A stretch of DNA of 42,018 nucleotides, from positions 1 to 42,018 of the forward strand of contig MABC01000064.1 of the NCBI GenBank assembly GCA_002162925.1, given 5' to 3'. This document shows positions 35,953-42,018 of this stretch, in pieces. Below the pieces are notes generated by a model. The model did no database searches and was not told where the DNA came from. It worked only from the letters and a program-made list of their open reading frames with translations. How positions within the stretch are numbered: the first letter of the stretch is position 1; each line of letters starts with the position of its first letter. Origin of the DNA: Thalassotalea sp. 42_200_T64 (GTDB taxonomy: Bacteria > Pseudomonadota > Gammaproteobacteria > Enterobacterales > Alteromonadaceae). A program made the translations under genes and the position numbers.

Positions 35953-36939
35953 ATGAATCAATTTTCCGATAAACTCTCAATCGCTCCAATGCTCGATTGG
36001 ACCGATCGTCATTGTCGTTATTTTTTACGCCTTTTATCAACTAACACCGTGATGTATACCGAAATGGTAACTACCGGAGCGATATTATTTGGTAAAGGCG
36101 ATTATTTGTCATATAACCAGGAAGAACACCCTATAGTGTTACAACTGGGGGGGAGCGATCCGAAAGCGTTAACTGAATGCGCCAAGAAAGCGGAGCAATA
36201 TGGCTACGACGCGATAAACATCAATGTTGGCTGCCCGTCTGACCGGGTACAAAACGGCCGTTTTGGTGCCTGCCTTATGGCAGAGCCTGAGCTGGTTGCA
36301 GAATGTGTGCAAACGATGCAAAACGCCGTTGCAATGCCAATTACGGTAAAGTCTCGCATTGGAATTGACGATTTCGACAGTTATGAATTTTTACATAACT
36401 TTATCGATGTGGTCGGCCAGGGTGGCTGTCAGCACTTTATCGTTCATGCTCGTAAAGCCTGGCTCAGTGGCTTAAGCCCAAAGCAAAACCGTGAAATACC
36501 GCCGCTTGATTATTCTCGGGTGTATCAAATTAAACAAGATTTTCAACATTTAGACATTTCCATCAATGGCGGTATTAAAACACTTGCACAAAGCGTGGAG
36601 CATTTACAACACATCGATGGCGTAATGATCGGCAGAGAGGTCTATCAAAACCCTTATATGTTGAGTCTGGCAGACCAGCAAGTATTTGCTATAGACAAAG
36701 CGCAACTAACGCGTGCAGAGATCATTGATGCGATGTGTGAGTACATTGATAGATGTGTTGCTGATGGTGGGCGAGTCTGGCATGTAGTGCGACACATGCT
36801 GGGACTATGTAATGGCTTGCCTGGCGCACGTCGCTATCGCCGATATTTAAGTGAAAATGCCGGCCGTGAGGGTGCCAACTCAAATGTTCTTCGCGAAGCT
36901 TTCGCATTAACAGGAACAGCAGCAAACATCTTGATTTAA
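35953..36939 (+). CDS. dusA: tRNA-dihydrouridine(20/20a) synthase DusA
   Basis: This 328-aa FMN enzyme reduces uridine 20/20a in tRNA D-loops. Family motifs are LSIAPMLDWTDRHCR, MYTEMVTTGAIL, ININVGCPSDRVQNGRFGACLM with catalytic Cys107, and ITVKSRIGID. The late motif INGGIKTLAQ and VMIGREVYQNPY lie in the FMN phosphate-binding end of the barrel. Length matches E. coli DusA. It is divergent from zur, with a 182-bp gap to the zur start. Confidence 0.97.
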   Translation: MNQFSDKLSIAPMLDWTDRHCRYFLRLLSTNTVMYTEMVTTGAILFGKGDYLSYNQEEHPIVLQLGGSDPKALTECAKKAEQYGYDAININVGCPSDRVQNGRFGACLMAEPELVAECVQTMQNAVAMPITVKSRIGIDDFDSYEFLHNFIDVVGQGGCQHFIVHARKAWLSGLSPKQNREIPPLDYSRVYQIKQDFQHLDISINGGIKTLAQSVEHLQHIDGVMIGREVYQNPYMLSLADQQVFAIDKAQLTRAEIIDAMCEYIDRCVADGGRVWHVVRHMLGLCNGLPGARRYRRYLSENAGREGANSNVLREAFALTGTAANILI

Positions 36940-37033
36940 CCCTTTTTATCAATCGATATAAGGAATGTGTCACTCTGCGATAAGTATTACGATAAAATTC
37001 ATCCTAATACTTAATAGCCCTAAATCCCAAAAC

Positions 37034-37072
37034 ACCTCATATGCTCAAAAATGTCTTGATATGGGGTTTTTT
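37034..37072 (+). terminator. Rho-independent terminator after dusA
   Basis: ACCTCATAT (37034-37042) pairs with ATATGGGGT (37059-37067) with one G-T wobble, followed by a T-tract. It lies 95 bp past dusA. Confidence 0.75.
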
Positions 37073-37150
37073 ATTAAATAACCAGTTAATGTTAAAGAAA
37101 TGTTAAAAAAATTGTAAAAAAACTAAACCTTTTTGCCTTTTGCTGCGACT

Positions 37151-37179
37151 AAGTTATAAATTCAATAAATTTATAACTT
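37151..37179. promoter_or_regulatory. 12-bp perfect palindromic site upstream of a microprotein gene
   Basis: AAGTTATAAATT (37151-37162) and AATTTATAACTT (37168-37179) are perfect inverted repeats with the 5-bp spacer CAATA. The site lies 20 bp before a strong Shine-Dalgarno and ATG at 37199. It could be an operator for a dimeric regulator or a leader hairpin. The position, close to a start codon with no other obvious use, argues for regulation. Confidence 0.6.
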
Positions 37180-37198
37180 AAAATAGTCCGGAGGAAAT

Positions 37199-37330
37199 AT
37201 GTTTTCGTTTGTCGCAATGTTTTTGATCTTAATGTTACCTGGGTTTTGTTTTTTACTGTGTTCTCTAATAGTGACATTCCTTGAGGGCAGTAACCCTACT
37301 ATAGAAACAGAGGAATTACCTGTCCTGTAG
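37199..37330 (+). CDS. 43-aa predicted membrane microprotein
   Basis: This open frame of 43 codons has an ideal ribosome site, GGAGGAAAT, directly before ATG 37199. The product begins MFSFVAMFLILMLPGF and has one continuous hydrophobic helix (about 2-28), followed by a short acidic tail (EGSNPTIETEELPVL). It resembles single-pass small membrane proteins. No family is recognised. It stands in a gap without other genes, after the dusA terminator and behind the 12-bp palindrome, so it has its own transcription unit. Confidence 0.65.
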   Translation: MFSFVAMFLILMLPGFCFLLCSLIVTFLEGSNPTIETEELPVL

Positions 37331-37360
37331 TGTAGCGCTTCCTAGTATCGCCTGTCTTTT

Positions 37361-37390
37361 TCTCGCTTTTTCTCGCTTTTTCTCGCTTTT
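37361..37390. repeat. Three tandem TCTCGCTTTT decamers
   Basis: Three exact copies of TCTCGCTTTT start 30 bp after the stop codon of the 43-aa gene; a partial unit precedes them. The pyrimidine-rich tract might help transcription end but has no hairpin of its own. It is probably a slippage product. Confidence 0.9.
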
Positions 37391-37646
37391 TCACATTGTC
37401 AACCTGTTACTTTCTTTAACATTAACCGCCATGCGGTAATTTCAATTAAAAACTACCTGTATTAAACAATGCCAATTCGGCTAAATGGCTGATTTTATCG
37501 AAAAATCAATTGACGTGGTTAAATTCACTAAATTTGTGGTTAAAAATACTAACCTATAGTTAGTTAATAAAATGTTAAATAATTAGACTGAATTGACGGT
37601 TGTAAAAAATCTCTTTAAAAACAATAAATTATAAAATAAATTCAAC

Positions 37647-37663
37647 TTGGCACGACACTTGTA
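37647..37663 (+). promoter_or_regulatory. Sigma-54-type (-24/-12) promoter of the psp-like operon
   Basis: TTGGCACGACACTTGTA fits the sigma-54 consensus TTGGCACG-N4-TTGCW with exact spacing; only the TTGC element reads TTGT. It lies 82 bp before the first gene start. In Enterobacteria pspA operons are transcribed by sigma-54 with the enhancer-binding protein PspF, so this site fits the genes that follow. Transcription would begin near 37674. Confidence 0.75.
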
Positions 37664-37744
37664 TTGTATTAATCATTATTAGCAAAAATAGCTAAACAAT
37701 AAATTAACTAATTAATTTGAATACAAAGTAAAGAGGATTGGATT

Positions 37745-38062
37745 ATGAACACGTTAACAACTAAAGCATCAGTATTAGCAGCATTATTAACAGCAAGTGT
37801 AATGGCAACAACGTCAGCCAAGGCCGATGAATTTATGTCATTGGAAAACACAGTCTCAATGGTGGTGACACAGCAATCTAAAGCTGTGTTCAATCAAGTT
37901 ACTCAACAAATCGCAAATAGCATAGAGCAAGAAGTTGGCAATTTTAACATCGATTCATTTTTTGCTTCAACCAAAGGTGTACCAACGGTGACCATTAGTG
38001 AGATGAGCAATAAGCAACAATTTAATGCAGAAGACGATTCTTCTGAAGACTTACCAAAATAA
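37745..38062 (+). CDS. Exported 105-aa protein, first gene of the psp-like operon
   Basis: This protein has a clear signal peptide (1-27, LAALLTASVMATTSAKA, cleavage before DEFM). A short mature region follows, rich in Gln and Asn, with an amphipathic helix (NTVSMVVTQQSKAVFNQVTQQIANSIEQEV) and an acidic tail ending EDDSSEDLPK. AAAGAGG lies upstream of the ATG. No family is recognised. It is exported to the periplasm, 15 bp upstream of pspA and directly after the sigma-54-type promoter. It is not part of the E. coli psp operon. A role in sensing or buffering envelope stress is only inferred from position. Confidence 0.8.
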   Translation: MNTLTTKASVLAALLTASVMATTSAKADEFMSLENTVSMVVTQQSKAVFNQVTQQIANSIEQEVGNFNIDSFFASTKGVPTVTISEMSNKQQFNAEDDSSEDLPK

Positions 38063-38076
38063 TAAGGAGCAACATC

Positions 38077-38739
38077 ATGGGCATGTTCAGCAGATTAACA
38101 GACATTATTAACGCCAATATCAACAGCTTATTAGAAAAGGCTGAAAATCCTGAAAAACTAATTCGTTTAATTATTCAGGAAATGGAAGAAACCTTAGTTG
38201 AGGTTCGTTCACAAGCCGCAAAAAATATTGCAGAGAAAAAAACCTTAACTCGTCAATTACGTTCATTAGAAGCAAAAGTCGCAGATTGGCAGCAGAAGGC
38301 AGAGTTAGCCTTAGCCAAAGGTCGTGAAGATTTAGCGCGCAGCGCATTAGTGGAAAAACAAAAAAGTGAGCAATCACTAGAGTCTGTCCACGCTGAAATG
38401 AGCAGCATCGATGAAATGCTCGATGGCGTACAAAGCGATTGCCAACGTTTACAAGATAAATTGGCTGAAGCCAAGCGTCGCCAGGAATCAATGGTTCTTC
38501 GCCAGCAGTCAGCCGAAGTTCGTTTGAAAGCTCGTCGCACTATCGACACCGGCAATATCGATAATGCTATCGCCAGGTTTGAACGTTACCAACAAAAAGT
38601 TGATCAGGTTGAAGCGGAAGTTGAAGCGTTTGATTTTGCTAAAAACCAGAGTTTAGAGAGTCAAATTGCTGAGTTAGAAAATCAAGATCTAATCGAGCAG
38701 CAATTACAAGAAATGAAGAAAAAAGTAGTTAATGGCTAA
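38077..38739 (+). CDS. pspA: Phage shock protein A
   Basis: This 220-aa protein starts MGMFSRLTDIINANINSLLEKAENPEKLIRLIIQEMEE, the PspA/IM30 signature with an N-terminal amphipathic helix that binds stressed inner membranes. The rest is coiled coil, with long heptad runs (about 30-205). Length matches E. coli PspA (222). In E. coli PspA inhibits PspF until membrane stress titrates it away. AAGGAGCAACATC precedes the ATG. It is coupled to the exported 105-aa gene by a 14-bp gap. Confidence 0.97.
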   Translation: MGMFSRLTDIINANINSLLEKAENPEKLIRLIIQEMEETLVEVRSQAAKNIAEKKTLTRQLRSLEAKVADWQQKAELALAKGREDLARSALVEKQKSEQSLESVHAEMSSIDEMLDGVQSDCQRLQDKLAEAKRRQESMVLRQQSAEVRLKARRTIDTGNIDNAIARFERYQQKVDQVEAEVEAFDFAKNQSLESQIAELENQDLIEQQLQEMKKKVVNG

Positions 38740-38796
38740 CGCCAATAACGCTTCACCAACAAACAAGCAACAGCAAAGGTAAAGCAGGTAAACGTT

Positions 38797-38898
38797 ATGT
38801 TCCCATTTACAATTATTTTCACCTTATGGTTAGTCCCAGTAGCCACGTTTTTTATTGGTGCTGGCGTGTTTGGTATCGCTAAGTATATGCAAGCCTAG
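38797..38898 (+). CDS. 33-aa membrane microprotein in the pspB position
   Basis: This short frame encodes one hydrophobic helix, MFPFTIIFTLWLVPVATFFI followed by GAGVFGIAKYMQA. It lies between pspA and pspC, where E. coli has pspB (about 74 aa, one N-terminal helix and a cytoplasmic coil). This protein has a helix but no cytoplasmic coil, so it may be a degenerate or alternative PspB-like partner. AGCAGGTAAACGTT precedes the ATG, a moderate ribosome site. Conservation in relatives would decide whether it is real. Confidence 0.6.
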   Translation: MFPFTIIFTLWLVPVATFFIGAGVFGIAKYMQA

Positions 38899-38962
38899 CC
38901 AACCAAAGTTAAATATACAAAATTAACTTTGATCTTAGTTAACGGCCTATCAGGAGTACATT

Positions 38963-39172
38963 ATGAATACTAATAAATATCGCGTTGAACGCCCATTAAG
39001 TAAAGACTTGGTGCACAAGAAAATTTCCGGTGTTTGTGCTGGCCTTGCCCGTCATTTTGATTTACCGCGTTTGGGCGTAAGAGCGGCAGTGGTGGTGTTT
39101 GGCTTTATGATGCCAGTGGCAAGTGTAGTCGCCTATGTTGTTGCCGCATTTTTAATGCCAAATCGACACTAG
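38963..39172 (+). CDS. pspC: PspC-domain protein
   Basis: This 69-aa inner-membrane protein has the PspC signature KKISGVCAGLARHFDLPRLGVRAAVVVFG (about 19-47), then a membrane helix (about 48-66, PVASVVAYVVAAFLM). It is shorter than E. coli PspC (119 aa) and lacks the C-terminal cytoplasmic extension. TCAGGAGTACATT gives a strong ribosome site. It lies 64 bp after the microprotein gene in the same operon. Confidence 0.93.
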   Translation: MNTNKYRVERPLSKDLVHKKISGVCAGLARHFDLPRLGVRAAVVVFGFMMPVASVVAYVVAAFLMPNRH

Positions 39173-39216
39173 TTTACGCAAAGCACATACCTTGCTAAAT
39201 GTTAAAGGAAGACGCC

Positions 39217-39552
39217 ATGACATTTTTTAAATCATTAATACTGGCAATATTTGCCACCATCATGCTCACTTATGTGTTTGGCGTAAGCATTATCGAATGG
39301 TTTGATATCAGTATTTATATGGATCAACATCAAGTTGAACCATTAAAGGCGATTAGTCTATCTGCTCTGGTCATGGTGGTACTTGTGGTCGCCGCGTTAG
39401 CCATTGTATTGAGCGTTTTTGGTACCCTGATTTTTGCCTGTTTACTCTTGTGTGGCGGCGTATTACTCGTGGGTGCTGGCATCTTTTGGCCAATATTGTT
39501 TATTGCCATGGTAATATGGCTTTGCACCCGAGAAAAACCAATCAGCCAATAG
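39217..39552 (+). CDS. Psp-operon multi-helix membrane protein
   Basis: This 111-aa protein starts at ATG 39217, behind AAAGGAAGACGCC. It has an N-terminal helix (about 5-25) and a long hydrophobic C-terminal half (about 46-104) with two or three further helices. It is compatible in type with small psp proteins such as PspG but shows no motif I can name. It is the last gene of the run from 37745. The function is unknown. Confidence 0.75.
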   Translation: MTFFKSLILAIFATIMLTYVFGVSIIEWFDISIYMDQHQVEPLKAISLSALVMVVLVVAALAIVLSVFGTLIFACLLLCGGVLLVGAGIFWPILFIAMVIWLCTREKPISQ

Positions 39553-39706
39553 CAACACCAAGTTGATTTTTGTTGAAACCAATGAAAAATGAGCAATAAT
39601 GAGCAATATTTTCAAATAATTCGATGAATTAGATTGTCGAATGCGGTTAAATAAGAGATTATTCATATATACCTAAACCCTTAATCTCTTGTTGCGGCTT
39701 TAATCT

Positions 39707-40159
39707 ATGAAGATTCGTTTCTCTATCGCTGTTCTTCTTAGCACTTTTCTTTCATTTAACGCATTTTCCGCGGAACTATTAATCAGTGAGCAATATGTTA
39801 GGGAAACTATTCCCGGTACTGAAATTAGTTCGGCATACATGACCATTACCAACCGCTCCGCCAAAATGGTTAAACTCACCACTGTAACTTCAAGTGTGAG
39901 TGAGCGCATCGAAATGCACGAGCACGTAATGACGGCAGATATGATGAAAATGCAGCAGGTAGAATCTATCATTATCAATGCCGGTGACAATGTCGTATTG
40001 CAGCCGCATGGTTATCACATTATGGTGTTTAATTTACAACAGCCGCTAAAAGCAGATACTGAAATTAGCATGACGTTGCACTTTGATAATCAACCAAGTA
40101 TGAAAATTAAAGTACCAGTTCAAGGGCTGAATAAACCGGAAAAGCGTCATCAACACTAA
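39707..40159 (+). CDS. Periplasmic copper chaperone PCu(A)C
   Basis: This 150-aa periplasmic protein has a signal peptide (1-22, ending FSA). The copper-binding motif H-x10-M-x21-H-x-M is complete: His71, Met82, His104, Met106. PCu(A)C proteins deliver Cu(I) to the CuA site of cytochrome oxidase or are part of periplasmic copper handling. It has a His-rich C-terminus (KRHQH). It precedes the DUF2333 gene by 10 bp and is probably co-transcribed. Sco or oxidase genes are not in the window. Confidence 0.95.
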   Translation: MKIRFSIAVLLSTFLSFNAFSAELLISEQYVRETIPGTEISSAYMTITNRSAKMVKLTTVTSSVSERIEMHEHVMTADMMKMQQVESIIINAGDNVVLQPHGYHIMVFNLQQPLKADTEISMTLHFDNQPSMKIKVPVQGLNKPEKRHQH

Positions 40160-40169
40160 AGGATAAGTT

Positions 40170-41162
40170 ATGACTTTTAAGTTTTCGTTTAAATCTATTG
40201 CCGCTACGACATTTGTCGTGGCCTTTTTGTTTTATCTACTCGGTGTGTTTTGGAGTGTTGAACCTGACATTTTTAATGTCAGGGAACACGCTATTGTTGA
40301 TGCCAAGGCGGCAGGTGTAAAACCTGTAGTCGGTTATACCACAACCACCACATTGATCAGAGTTGCCGAAAAAATGCTAGATAAGCCAGGTGGTTATCTA
40401 GCCAATGATGTGACTCCGCCTTCCGTGCTTTTGGATAATATTCCCGCGTGGGAATTTGGCGTATTAGAGATGGTACGTGACCTGTCTTTGGTAATGCGCC
40501 AATCTTTTAGCCGTTCACAGTCGCAATCTTTAGAGAATAAGCACTTAAAAAATGCTCAGCCTAAATTTAATATCGACGCTTATAACTGGGCCATCCCGAG
40601 TGCAGAAGGTGAGTATAGATCCGCCATTGATGACTTATATAAATACCGTAATGATTTAGCCGATCCGCTAATTCAAGATGCTCAGTTCTACGCTCGCGCC
40701 GATAATTTACGTGACTGGCTAAGAGAAATTGAAAAGCGCTTAGGCAGTTACTCGCAACGATTAAGTGCCAGTGTTGGCCGAAATCAATTAAATACTGATT
40801 TAGCCGGAGACAAAGATGCACAACAATCTACATTGTCAGCCTCTGCGGTTATTATAAAAACCAGTTGGTGGAAAATTGATGATGTATTTTACGAATCTCG
40901 TGGTGCCTGTTGGGCGTTACTGCACATGTTACAGGCCATTGAGGTGGACTTTGCCGATGTGCTCGAGAACAAAAATGCTACCGTTAGTGTCAGTCAAATA
41001 ATAAGAGAGCTAGAATCTACTCAAGCTTCGGTTTGGAGTCCGCTTATCCTAAACGGTAGTGGCTTCGGTATTGGTGCCAATCATTCTCTGGTCATGGCCA
41101 ATTACATTTCTAGAGCCAATGCGGCATTAATCGATTTAAGAGAATTACTAAGTCAAGGATAA
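40170..41162 (+). CDS. DUF2333 inner-membrane-anchored protein
   Basis: This 330-aa protein has an N-terminal membrane anchor (about 10-30, TTFVVAFLFYLLGVFWSVEPDIF) and a large helical domain. VGYTTTTTLIRVAEKMLDKPGGYLANDV and GVLEMVRDLSLVMRQSFSRSQSQS match DUF2333. Its role is unknown; members occur in gammaproteobacteria next to envelope genes. AAAGGATAAGTT precedes the ATG. The next gene begins 8 bp after its stop. Confidence 0.9.
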   Translation: MTFKFSFKSIAATTFVVAFLFYLLGVFWSVEPDIFNVREHAIVDAKAAGVKPVVGYTTTTTLIRVAEKMLDKPGGYLANDVTPPSVLLDNIPAWEFGVLEMVRDLSLVMRQSFSRSQSQSLENKHLKNAQPKFNIDAYNWAIPSAEGEYRSAIDDLYKYRNDLADPLIQDAQFYARADNLRDWLREIEKRLGSYSQRLSASVGRNQLNTDLAGDKDAQQSTLSASAVIIKTSWWKIDDVFYESRGACWALLHMLQAIEVDFADVLENKNATVSVSQIIRELESTQASVWSPLILNGSGFGIGANHSLVMANYISRANAALIDLRELLSQG

Positions 41163-41169
41163 AAATAAG

Positions 41170-41850
41170 ATGAAAAAAACAGCTGCGTTAATTGCTACAG
41201 CAATGATGTTAACAAGTACTACAGCTGCTGCCGATGCAATCGGTGTCTATGTAGGTGCTCAAGTTTGGGATATGGCCACAGACGGTAGCCATGATGTTGG
41301 CGTCTTTCAAGACGAATTCCGCTATGATGATGAGACACAAGCTCGTTACTATATTGAATTAGAACACCCGATACCGTTTATTCCCAATGCTAAAATTGCC
41401 CGTTCCGAGCTAATGTCGCAGGGTACAGAAACATCAGGTTTCGGTGATACTGAAATCGATTTAAGCTACACCGATTACACCTTATATTATGAACTGTTTG
41501 ATAATGACCTATTTGCCTTTGACTTTGGTATCACCGCTAAAGATCTTAGTGGTGATATTGATGATGACAACTTAGATGAAATTGTTCCTATGCTGTATGC
41601 TTCAGCCCAAGTGGGTTTACCACTTACCGGTCTGAGTCTGTTTGCGGAAGGCAATTTCTTAAGCCTTGATGATCATACCTTTGCTGATTATCAAGCGGGT
41701 ATTGCCTATGCGTTAATCGATAACATGGTTATTGATGTCAATCTTTCTGTTGGTTATCGTGCAGTAACGGTTGATATCGATGATCTTGATGGCATTACCG
41801 CCGACCTAGATTTTGATGGTGCCTTTGCCGGTGTTGAAGTGCACTTCTAA
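41170..41850 (+). CDS. TIGR04219-like outer-membrane beta-barrel protein
   Basis: This 226-aa protein has a signal peptide (1-21, ending AAA). A series of amphipathic beta strands follows, with alternating aromatic residues, and it ends GVEVHF with a terminal phenylalanine as in outer-membrane barrels. The acidic, Asp-rich loops and length fit the TIGR04219 family of uncharacterised marine gammaproteobacterial proteins. The start is 8 bp after DUF2333, implying co-expression. The operon ends at the terminator that follows. Confidence 0.82.
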   Translation: MKKTAALIATAMMLTSTTAAADAIGVYVGAQVWDMATDGSHDVGVFQDEFRYDDETQARYYIELEHPIPFIPNAKIARSELMSQGTETSGFGDTEIDLSYTDYTLYYELFDNDLFAFDFGITAKDLSGDIDDDNLDEIVPMLYASAQVGLPLTGLSLFAEGNFLSLDDHTFADYQAGIAYALIDNMVIDVNLSVGYRAVTVDIDDLDGITADLDFDGAFAGVEVHF

Positions 41851-41874
41851 TACCGTTAATACCGTTCTAACAGG

Positions 41875-41909
41875 AAGCCCTGATCAGTTTAACTGGTCGG
41901 GGCTTTTTT
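41875..41909 (+). terminator. Rho-independent terminator after the TIGR04219 gene
   Basis: AAGCCCTGATCAGTT (41875-41889) pairs with AACTGGTCGGGGCTT (41891-41905), with T-G wobbles, followed by a T-tract (41904-41909). The following G at 41910 begins the probable intron. Confidence 0.88.
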
Positions 41910-42018
41910 GTTTGCCCAGCAAAGCTGGCAAACCCGATAGGCTGAAAGAAGCCTTATCACCCCGACTAAGGGGAAGATGATCCGAATGGCAAGGGCGTCA
42001 CTGGCTAACGGTGGGGTC
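41910..42018 (+). mobile_element. Probable 5' end of a group IIC intron (cut by the window edge)
   Basis: The sequence after the T-tract starts GTTTGCCCAGC and continues with ATAGGCTGAAAGAAGCC, AAGGGCGTC and TAACGGTGGGGTC. This follows the order of elements at the 5' end of bacterial group II introns (GUGYGCCC start, GAAAGAAGCC-like stem, AAGGGYGUC, then GGxxTC before CUGAAGGAAGC). Group IIC introns insert just downstream of terminator hairpins, as here. The start GTTTG departs from GTGYG. The reverse transcriptase gene, if present, lies outside the window. Confidence 0.7.

Larger units (their letters stand above)
37331..37744. other. Gene-free stretch upstream of the psp-like operon
   Basis: No coding frame is supported here. 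It holds a triple 10-bp repeat (37361-37390), a weak hairpin ACCGC-CAT-GCGGT at about 37425-37437, two GTGGTTAAA copies at about 37515-37545, an ACTAAC/GTTAGT inverted repeat (37548-37564) and the sigma-54-type promoter at 37647. The upstream elements could be activator sites for a PspF-type enhancer-binding protein, which is not encoded in this window. Confidence 0.5.

Noticed and set aside
38797..38898. Canonical pspB
   Set aside because: The frame is 33 codons and lacks the cytoplasmic coil of PspB, so it is listed as a microprotein in the pspB position.

Overview
The window looks like the chromosome of a marine gammaproteobacterium of the Alteromonadales, most likely Colwelliaceae (Colwellia/Thalassotalea-like). 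The signs are moderately AT-rich DNA, the gene order priA-ftsN-hslV-hslU, close homologues of E. coli RraA, HslVU, YeaG/YeaH/YcgB, DusA and Zur, and a TonB-dependent laminarin-type locus. The genus is an inference from gene content, not from a marker gene.

Positions 1-16132 hold a polysaccharide utilisation locus for a beta-1,3-glucan, probably laminarin. On the minus strand are a TonB-dependent receptor and a lipoprotein GH16 glucanase with three tandem C-terminal binding-like modules. Divergently, on the plus strand, are a second lipoprotein GH16 with an N-terminal malectin-like domain, a 1153-aa GH149-type beta-1,3-oligoglucan phosphorylase, two GH17 enzymes without signal peptides, and a LytS/LytTR two-component pair. 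The inferred scheme is cleavage outside or in the periplasm by the GH16 enzymes, uptake through the receptor, and intracellular trimming and phosphorolysis to glucose-1-phosphate. No inner-membrane sugar transporter is visible here. The left edge (1-830) is a decayed zone with a duplicated receptor 3' end and a small frameshifted reading frame.

Positions 16133-25800 are mostly housekeeping: orphan hutI behind a HutC-type palindrome, an OmpA-family lipoprotein, rraA, rpmE, priA, ftsN, hslVU, then DUF971, DUF1456 (YehS-like) and DUF454 (YbaN-like) genes. Positions 25966-28100 form an ECF sigma / membrane-anchored putative anti-sigma / DUF4097 operon. Positions 28434-33222 are the prkA-yeaH-spoVR stress triad. 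Then come dnaB, a small TIGR02922-like gene, zur and dusA.

Positions 36940-41850 are envelope-related. After a gene-poor stretch with a 43-codon membrane microprotein and a strong palindrome, a sigma-54-type promoter precedes a phage-shock-like operon. It runs: secreted 105-aa protein, pspA, 33-aa membrane microprotein, pspC, 111-aa membrane protein. A PCu(A)C copper chaperone, a DUF2333 protein and a TIGR04219-like outer-membrane protein follow. The window ends in what looks like the 5' end of a group IIC intron, placed directly after a rho-independent terminator.

The most unusual points are the non-canonical psp operon, the phosphorolytic glucan locus with its LytTR pair, the probable group IIC intron and the receptor-tail duplication scar.
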